Below, one piece after another: positions 6,542 to 10,182 of a DNA stretch of 10,182 nt (positions within the stretch are counted from its first letter, which is position 1; the number at the start of each line of letters is the position of its first letter). The stretch lies in the NCBI GenBank assembly GCA_021767525.1, contig JAASTF010000095.1, positions 1 through 10,182 on the forward strand, written 5' to 3'. This stretch comes from Paracoccaceae bacterium (GTDB lineage: Bacteria; Pseudomonadota; Alphaproteobacteria; Rhodobacterales; Rhodobacteraceae). The notes under the pieces were generated by a model. That model had not been told where the DNA came from. It saw only the letters and a list, made by a program, of their open reading frames with translations, and searched no databases. The position numbers were made by a program, and so were the translations under genes.

Positions 6542-7654
6542 TCAGCCGTCCTCGTTCAGCTTGGGCGAGGGACGGTTCAGCGCCAGCTCGGCATCGGAAA
6601 ACCGGAACGGGCTGCGCACACCGGGCACGCCATCCAGCTCGATCCGCATTTCGCGCGCCTGCACCTGCGGGTCGTTGAACACGTCTTCCATGTCATTGAT
6701 CGGCCCGGCGGGAATGCCCTGATCCTCGCATCCCTGCAGCAGATTGGCCTTGGCCCATTTGCGGGTTTCGGCCATCAGCAGGTCGATCATCTCGGGGCGG
6801 TTCTGCACCCGGTCGGCGTTTTTCAGGAATTTCGGGTCTTCGGCCATCCACTCAAGGCCCAAAAGCTTGCACAGCCTCTGGTATTGGCCGTCATTGCCGG
6901 TGGCGATGATGATGAAGCCGTCGGCGCAATCGAAGACCTGGTAGGGCGTCAGGTTCGGGTGGTAATTGCCCGTGCGCCCCGGCGGCGTGCCGGTGGCCAG
7001 ATAGTTCATCGCCTGGTTCGCCATGGCGGACACCGCGCAATCAAGCAGGGCCATATCCACATGCTGCCCCTTGCCGGTGGTCTGCCGCTGATGCAGCGCG
7101 GCCAGGATGCCCGCGACGGAATAGAGCCCGGTGAACAGATCGGTGATTGCAACGCCCGCGCGCTGCGGCTGTCCATCGGGATCGCCGGTGATCGACATAA
7201 AGCCCGACATGCCCTGGATGATATAGTCGTACCCGGCGCGGTGCGCATAGGGGCCGGTTTGTCCGAACCCGGTGATCGAGCAATAGATCAGCCCCGGGTT
7301 CAGCTTTGACAAGCTGTCGTAATCCAACCCGTATTTCGCCAATCCGCCGACCTTGAAATTCTCGATCAGGATATCGGCATCCCTGACCAATTCGCGCACC
7401 TGTTCCTGCCCCTCGGGGGTGCGAAAGTCGATCGCCACGGATTTCTTGCCGCGATTGCAGCTGTGGAAATAGGCGGCGGTGGTGTCGTCACCGCGCTCGA
7501 TAAACGGCGGGCCCCATTGGCGGGTGTCGTCACCGGCCAGCGCTTCGACCTTGATGACCTCGGCGCCAAGATCAGACAGCGTTTGGCCGGCCCAGGGGCC
7601 GGCCAGGATGCGCGCCAGTTCGACGACTTTCAGACCTTCAAGGGGGGCTGCCAT
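6542..7654 (-). CDS. CaiB/BaiF family (class III) CoA-transferase
   Basis: This is a 370-residue family III CoA-transferase, a cytoplasmic enzyme that moves CoA between carboxylic acids through aspartyl-CoA thioester intermediates. The N-terminal Rossmann-like part shows LEGLKVVELARILAGPWAGQ (5-24), LSDLGAEVIKVE (26-37) and NRGKKSVAIDF (67-77). ENFKVGGLAKYGLDYDSL (98-115) and ITGFGQTGPYAHRAGYD (127-143) are family signatures. The catalytic aspartate is predicted at D172 in AITDLFTG. The protein stops shortly after SPKLNEDG, where many relatives run on for about 10-20 residues, so the C-terminus is short. The ATG overlaps the TAA of the DsbA-like gene (TAATG), and GGGGG just before it can serve as ribosome site inside that gene. 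The native acid substrates cannot be read from sequence; formyl-, succinyl- and mesaconyl-CoA transferases all share this pattern. Confidence 0.93.
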   Translation of the reverse strand: MAAPLEGLKVVELARILAGPWAGQTLSDLGAEVIKVEALAGDDTRQWGPPFIERGDDTTAAYFHSCNRGKKSVAIDFRTPEGQEQVRELVRDADILIENFKVGGLAKYGLDYDSLSKLNPGLIYCSITGFGQTGPYAHRAGYDYIIQGMSGFMSITGDPDGQPQRAGVAITDLFTGLYSVAGILAALHQRQTTGKGQHVDMALLDCAVSAMANQAMNYLATGTPPGRTGNYHPNLTPYQVFDCADGFIIIATGNDGQYQRLCKLLGLEWMAEDPKFLKNADRVQNRPEMIDLLMAETRKWAKANLLQGCEDQGIPAGPINDMEDVFNDPQVQAREMRIELDGVPGVRSPFRFSDAELALNRPSPKLNEDG

Positions 7655-8316
7655 TATTCCCCCAGCTCGGCGTCGATGATCGCCTTCAGATCGGTCCAGG
7701 ACATGTTGGAATGCTTGGTGCCGTTGATGACAAGCGAGGGCGTGCTGTTGATATCGTCCCTATCGGCATTTTCCTGGAACCACGCCACCAGGGTTTGCGC
7801 CTTGTCGGCATCGGTCAGGCAGCTGTCGAGCTGTTCGTCGCTTAGCCCGGCGACCTTGCCGATGCGGCGCAGGTTATCGGCGATCTCGGCCGGCTGGCCG
7901 CTGCCGATCCAGTCGCGCTGCTGCTTGTACAGCATATCGGTGATCCCGAAAAAGCGGTTCGGATCGCAGCGCGCCACCATCGAGGCCCACAGGCCCGGGC
8001 GGTCGAAATACACATCACGGTAGACAAAGCGCACCTTGCCGGTGTCCACGTATTCGGATTTCAGGTTCTGCGCCGGCCCGTTGTGGAACGTCGCGCAATG
8101 CGGGCAGGTGAACGAGGCGTATTCGATCACGGTTACCGGCGCGTCCTCGGGGCCCATCGCCATTTCGACGATGGTCGAGGTATCGACCTCGGCCGCCTCT
8201 TGCGCATTGGCTGCGCCCAGGTCGGGCAGGTTGTCGCCGCGGCCAAAGGAAAACAGGCCAGCGCCCGCGGTCAGGGCAAGCGCGCCAGCGCCGATCAACA
8301 GTGTTCTGCGGTCCAT
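7654..8316 (-). CDS. DsbA family thiol:disulfide oxidoreductase
   Basis: This 220-residue protein is a predicted periplasmic disulfide oxidoreductase of the DsbA-like thioredoxin fold. The N-terminus, MDRRTLLIGAGALALTAGAG, has a twin arginine followed by a hydrophobic core, so export by Tat or Sec is possible. The active site is C71-P-H-C74 in the strand-helix ASFTCPHCATFH, and the cis-proline loop is STPSLVING with P193. Two extra cysteines, C117 (ARCDP) and C166 (DSCLTD), lie in the helical insertion and resemble the second pair reported in some alphaproteobacterial DsbA proteins. The ATG at 8316 overlaps the TGA of the DUF721 gene (TGATG); AAAGGGA lies upstream, and a TTG just before the ATG is less likely. 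The TAA overlaps the CoA-transferase ATG. The role, oxidising secreted proteins or acting as a reductase/isomerase, is not settled by sequence. Confidence 0.92.
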   Translation of the reverse strand: MDRRTLLIGAGALALTAGAGLFSFGRGDNLPDLGAANAQEAAEVDTSTIVEMAMGPEDAPVTVIEYASFTCPHCATFHNGPAQNLKSEYVDTGKVRFVYRDVYFDRPGLWASMVARCDPNRFFGITDMLYKQQRDWIGSGQPAEIADNLRRIGKVAGLSDEQLDSCLTDADKAQTLVAWFQENADRDDINSTPSLVINGTKHSNMSWTDLKAIIDAELGE

Positions 8317-8837
8317 CAATGGGTCCCTTTCGTTTGCTTGGCCTTGGATAGAACGTTGCGCGCCAGATGTTCAAGCGCATCACGCAGGCCGGTGTCCTGC
8401 ACCCCGTCCGCCACCTGCGCGGCGGCCTGCACGATCTGCGGATCGGGGGATTTCGCGGCGGGCTTTGGGGGGCGTGTGAATTGCGCCTGCCCCTCGGCAA
8501 AGCCGGTGGGCGCGGTTTGGGTGATCCGCACGCGGGCGATGGCGTTGTAGCCATAAACCGCATTCACCTTTTCGCGCAGCTTTTCCTTCTGCATCTCAAG
8601 CATCGGGGCCTGCGCGCCGGTGGTCAGCACCGTCAGCGTGGCACCAAAGCCCTGCCGGCCGTATTTCACCTCGACCGGGCGGGCGATGCCTGCCAGATCC
8701 TGGCCCACCACCTCGTCCCAATGGGTCAGAAGGCGACTGACGGCAAAACCGCGCCCTTCGCTTGCACGGCGAATGCGCGTCTGCAACAGGGTCGAGGCGT
8801 GGCGCACCCCGTATGTCCGTCCCGTGTCGCGCGACAT
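8316..8837 (-). CDS. DUF721 / DciA-like protein
   Basis: This 173-residue protein has the DUF721 domain, the family of DciA, which recruits the replicative helicase DnaB in bacteria lacking DnaC-type loaders. The domain covers about 14-107: LLTHWDEVVGQDLAGIARPVEV (36-57) has the conserved tryptophan at W40, followed by a beta-strand run (GFGATLTVLTTGAQAPML) and the C-terminal VNAVYGYNAIARVRIT (91-106), all typical of the KH-like fold. The remaining tail is proline/lysine-rich and probably disordered, then helical. The frame continues upstream to 8930, but the ATG at 8837 has AAGGAG seven bases before it and matches the family N-terminus. The gene is divergent from mutY and leads a chain with the DsbA-like and CoA-transferase genes. 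DciA function in this organism is inferred from family only. Confidence 0.87.
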   Translation of the reverse strand: MSRDTGRTYGVRHASTLLQTRIRRASEGRGFAVSRLLTHWDEVVGQDLAGIARPVEVKYGRQGFGATLTVLTTGAQAPMLEMQKEKLREKVNAVYGYNAIARVRITQTAPTGFAEGQAQFTRPPKPAAKSPDPQIVQAAAQVADGVQDTGLRDALEHLARNVLSKAKQTKGTH

Positions 8838-8858
8838 GGCTTGTCTCCTTGCGTTGCG

Positions 8859-8871
8859 CCCTATTCTAGGG
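8859..8871. promoter_or_regulatory. CCCTA-TTC-TAGGG palindrome with -10-like hexamers on both strands
   Basis: In the 82-bp divergent interval between the DUF721 gene and mutY, this perfect 5-3-5 palindrome contains TAGAAT on the minus strand (8868-8863) and TATTCT on the plus strand (8862-8867). The minus-strand hexamer is well placed to start the DUF721 transcript about 15-20 bases before its AAGGAG. The matching -35 elements are poor, so this is a weak promoter call. Confidence 0.3.
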
Positions 8872-8919
8872 ATTGCTACGCGGGGTGCCACAGAAACCGC
8901 CGACACGGAGGGATAAAGA

Positions 8920-10005
8920 TTGCGTGACAAGCCCAGGGCCCAGGATTTGCTGGACTGGTATGACCGTCATGCCCGCGCGATGCCGTGGCGCGTGTCGCCC
9001 GCCGACCGGCGGGCGGGCCAGCGGCCCGATCCCTATGCCGTGTGGCTGTCCGAGGTGATGTTGCAACAAACCACCGTCGCGGCGGTGCGCAACTATTTCC
9101 ACCGCTTCACCTTGCGCTGGCCCACCGTGGCCGACCTGGCCGCCGCCGAAGACACCCAGGTGATGGCTGAATGGGCGGGGCTGGGATACTACGCCCGCGC
9201 ACGCAACCTGCTGAAATGCGCGCGTGTCGTGGTGGATCAGCATGGCGGCCGCTTTCCCGACACCCGCGCCGCCCTGCAAGAGCTGCCAGGCGTCGGCCCC
9301 TACACCGCCAGCGCCATCGCCGCCATCGCGTTCGACCGGGCCGAAACCGTGGTCGATGGCAACGTGGAACGGGTGATGGCGCGGCTTTATGACGTGGCCA
9401 CGCCCCTGCCCACCGCGAAAAAGGAACTGACACAGCTGGCCGAGAGGCTGACGCCCGACACACGCCCCGGCGATTACGCACAGGCAGTCATGGACCTGGG
9501 CGCCACCATCTGCACGCCGCGCAACCCGGCCTGCGGCATATGCCCCTGGCGCGCGCCTTGCCGTGGCCGCCTCGCCGGGACCGCGCCCGACCTGCCGCTG
9601 AAACTGCCGAAAAAACCCAAACCCGTGCGCGTGGGCTATGCCTATGTGGGGCGGCGTGCCGACGGCGCCTGGCTGATGGAGCGGCGGCCCGACAGCGGGC
9701 TTTTGGGCGGTATGCTGGGCTGGCCCGTCAGCGACTGGGCCGAGGTGCAGCCCGTCAAGGCCCCGCCCCTGCCCGCCGACTGGCAGATGCTGCCGGAAGA
9801 GGCGCGGCACACCTTCACCCATTTCCACTTGCGGCTTAAGGTCCTGATCGCGGACCTGCCCGTTGACGCGGCGCCGGAACGCGGGCACTTCGTATCCAGG
9901 CACGAATTTCGCCCGTCGGACCTGCCCACCGCCATGCGCAAGGTGTTCGATCTTGCCCGTGGCGCCTTTGCCGCAGACAGCACGGGCTTTGCTGAGGACC
10001 GGTAA
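8920..10005 (+). CDS. mutY: A/G-specific adenine DNA glycosylase MutY
   Basis: MutY removes adenine mispaired with 8-oxoguanine, protecting against G:C to T:A mutation. The 361-residue length is typical. The catalytic domain shows PWR (22-24), the glutamate E45 in WLSEVMLQQTTV, GLGYYARARNL (87-97), the helix-hairpin-helix LPGVGPYTASAIAAIAF (122-138) and the catalytic D146 in VVDGNVERVMAR. The [4Fe-4S] cluster ligands are C198, C205, C208 and C214, spaced C-x6-C-x2-C-x5-C. A C-terminal NUDIX-like domain, from about 235 on, ends with FTHFHLRL, the 8-oxoG-reading loop region. The start is TTG at 8920, chosen because GGAGGG sits seven bases upstream and the residues after it match the family; no ATG or GTG is in frame near it. 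The next gene begins one base after the TAA. A family member with all key residues intact. Confidence 0.97.
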   Translation: MRDKPRAQDLLDWYDRHARAMPWRVSPADRRAGQRPDPYAVWLSEVMLQQTTVAAVRNYFHRFTLRWPTVADLAAAEDTQVMAEWAGLGYYARARNLLKCARVVVDQHGGRFPDTRAALQELPGVGPYTASAIAAIAFDRAETVVDGNVERVMARLYDVATPLPTAKKELTQLAERLTPDTRPGDYAQAVMDLGATICTPRNPACGICPWRAPCRGRLAGTAPDLPLKLPKKPKPVRVGYAYVGRRADGAWLMERRPDSGLLGGMLGWPVSDWAEVQPVKAPPLPADWQMLPEEARHTFTHFHLRLKVLIADLPVDAAPERGHFVSRHEFRPSDLPTAMRKVFDLARGAFAADSTGFAEDR

Positions 10006-10006
10006 G

Positions 10007-10182
10007 ATGACCGATGGCTTTATCCAGATCCCCGAAACCCGCGCCGCGCAGCTGCGCGATGCCCTGCCATTCTGGCTGTCGCTGCTGCTGATCCCGGTGG
10101 CGTGGCTGGGGGCGCTGCAGGGCGGATGGACGGTGATTTTGCTGCCGGTGATGACCTGGTATTTCTTTTCGATCCTCGACGC
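10007..10182 (+). CDS. Probable AlkB-type alkane 1-monooxygenase, N-terminal fragment (partial)
   Basis: An ATG at 10007, one base after the mutY stop, opens a frame that runs to the window edge (58 full codons). GAGG lies about nine bases upstream, inside the end of mutY. After a short polar start (MTDGFIQIPETRAAQLRDAL) come two hydrophobic helices at about 22-38 and 41-58, with PFWLSLLLIPVAWLGA and a WYFFSILDA ending. This resembles the N-terminus of AlkB-family membrane di-iron alkane hydroxylases, where a similar 'WY.F..LD' follows the second helix. The histidine motifs that would prove the family lie beyond the window. Tight spacing suggests co-transcription with mutY. If not AlkB, it is still an integral membrane protein. 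Confidence 0.6.
   Translation, partial: MTDGFIQIPETRAAQLRDALPFWLSLLLIPVAWLGALQGGWTVILLPVMTWYFFSILD

Noticed and set aside
8866..9903. A 345-codon minus-strand frame opposite mutY
   Set aside because: mutY carries all catalytic and cluster residues on the plus strand; the antisense product is glycine/histidine-rich and matches nothing I recognise.

Overview
The window is compact, GC-rich chromosomal DNA, most likely from an alphaproteobacterium of the Rhodobacteraceae/Roseobacter group. This rests on the base composition, the protein resemblances, an FnrL-type box of the form common in that group, and the mutY / DUF721 (DciA) / dsbA neighbourhood. It reads as housekeeping and metabolic sequence. 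I see no phage, transposon, CRISPR array, tRNA, rRNA or defence island.

Layout. (1) 1-153: 3' end of a probable dgoK-type sugar-acid kinase (+). (2) 254-1051: a phytanoyl-CoA dioxygenase family protein (-), divergent from a LysE-type exporter (+, 1148-1750) across an interval with a perfect 16-bp palindrome. (3) 1837-2247: a small secreted Spy/CpxP-like LTxxQ protein (+) with a GTG start, behind a well-placed FNR-type box and followed by a GC-rich hairpin. (4) 2340-3302: accA (+), the carboxyltransferase alpha subunit of acetyl-CoA carboxylase. (5) 3315-5825, minus strand: an FAD-linked oxidase of the D-lactate / D-2-hydroxyglutarate dehydrogenase type, then a P1 (DmpA) family peptidase gene interrupted by one in-frame amber codon. 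(6) 5984-6541: a membrane-targeted or exported glutathione peroxidase homologue (+), divergent from the oxidase. (7) 6542-8837, minus strand: dciA-like DUF721 gene, a DsbA-like thiol oxidoreductase and a CaiB/BaiF CoA-transferase, joined by one-base stop/start overlaps (TGATG, TAATG). (8) 8920-10005: mutY (+, TTG start), one base from the 5' end of a probable alkB-type membrane gene that runs off the window.

How the genes work together. The dciA-dsbA-caiB chain should be one translationally coupled transcript divergent from mutY-alkB, linking replication initiation, envelope disulfide chemistry and acyl-CoA metabolism only by arrangement. The Spy-like protein, DsbA-like protein and glutathione peroxidase are all predicted to act outside the cytoplasm, in folding or redox protection. 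The clearest anomalies are the amber-interrupted peptidase, the FNR-type promoter of the Spy-like gene, and a shared CTTGG-N4-CCAAG inverted repeat in two separate divergent intergenic regions. I found no convincing new multi-gene system.
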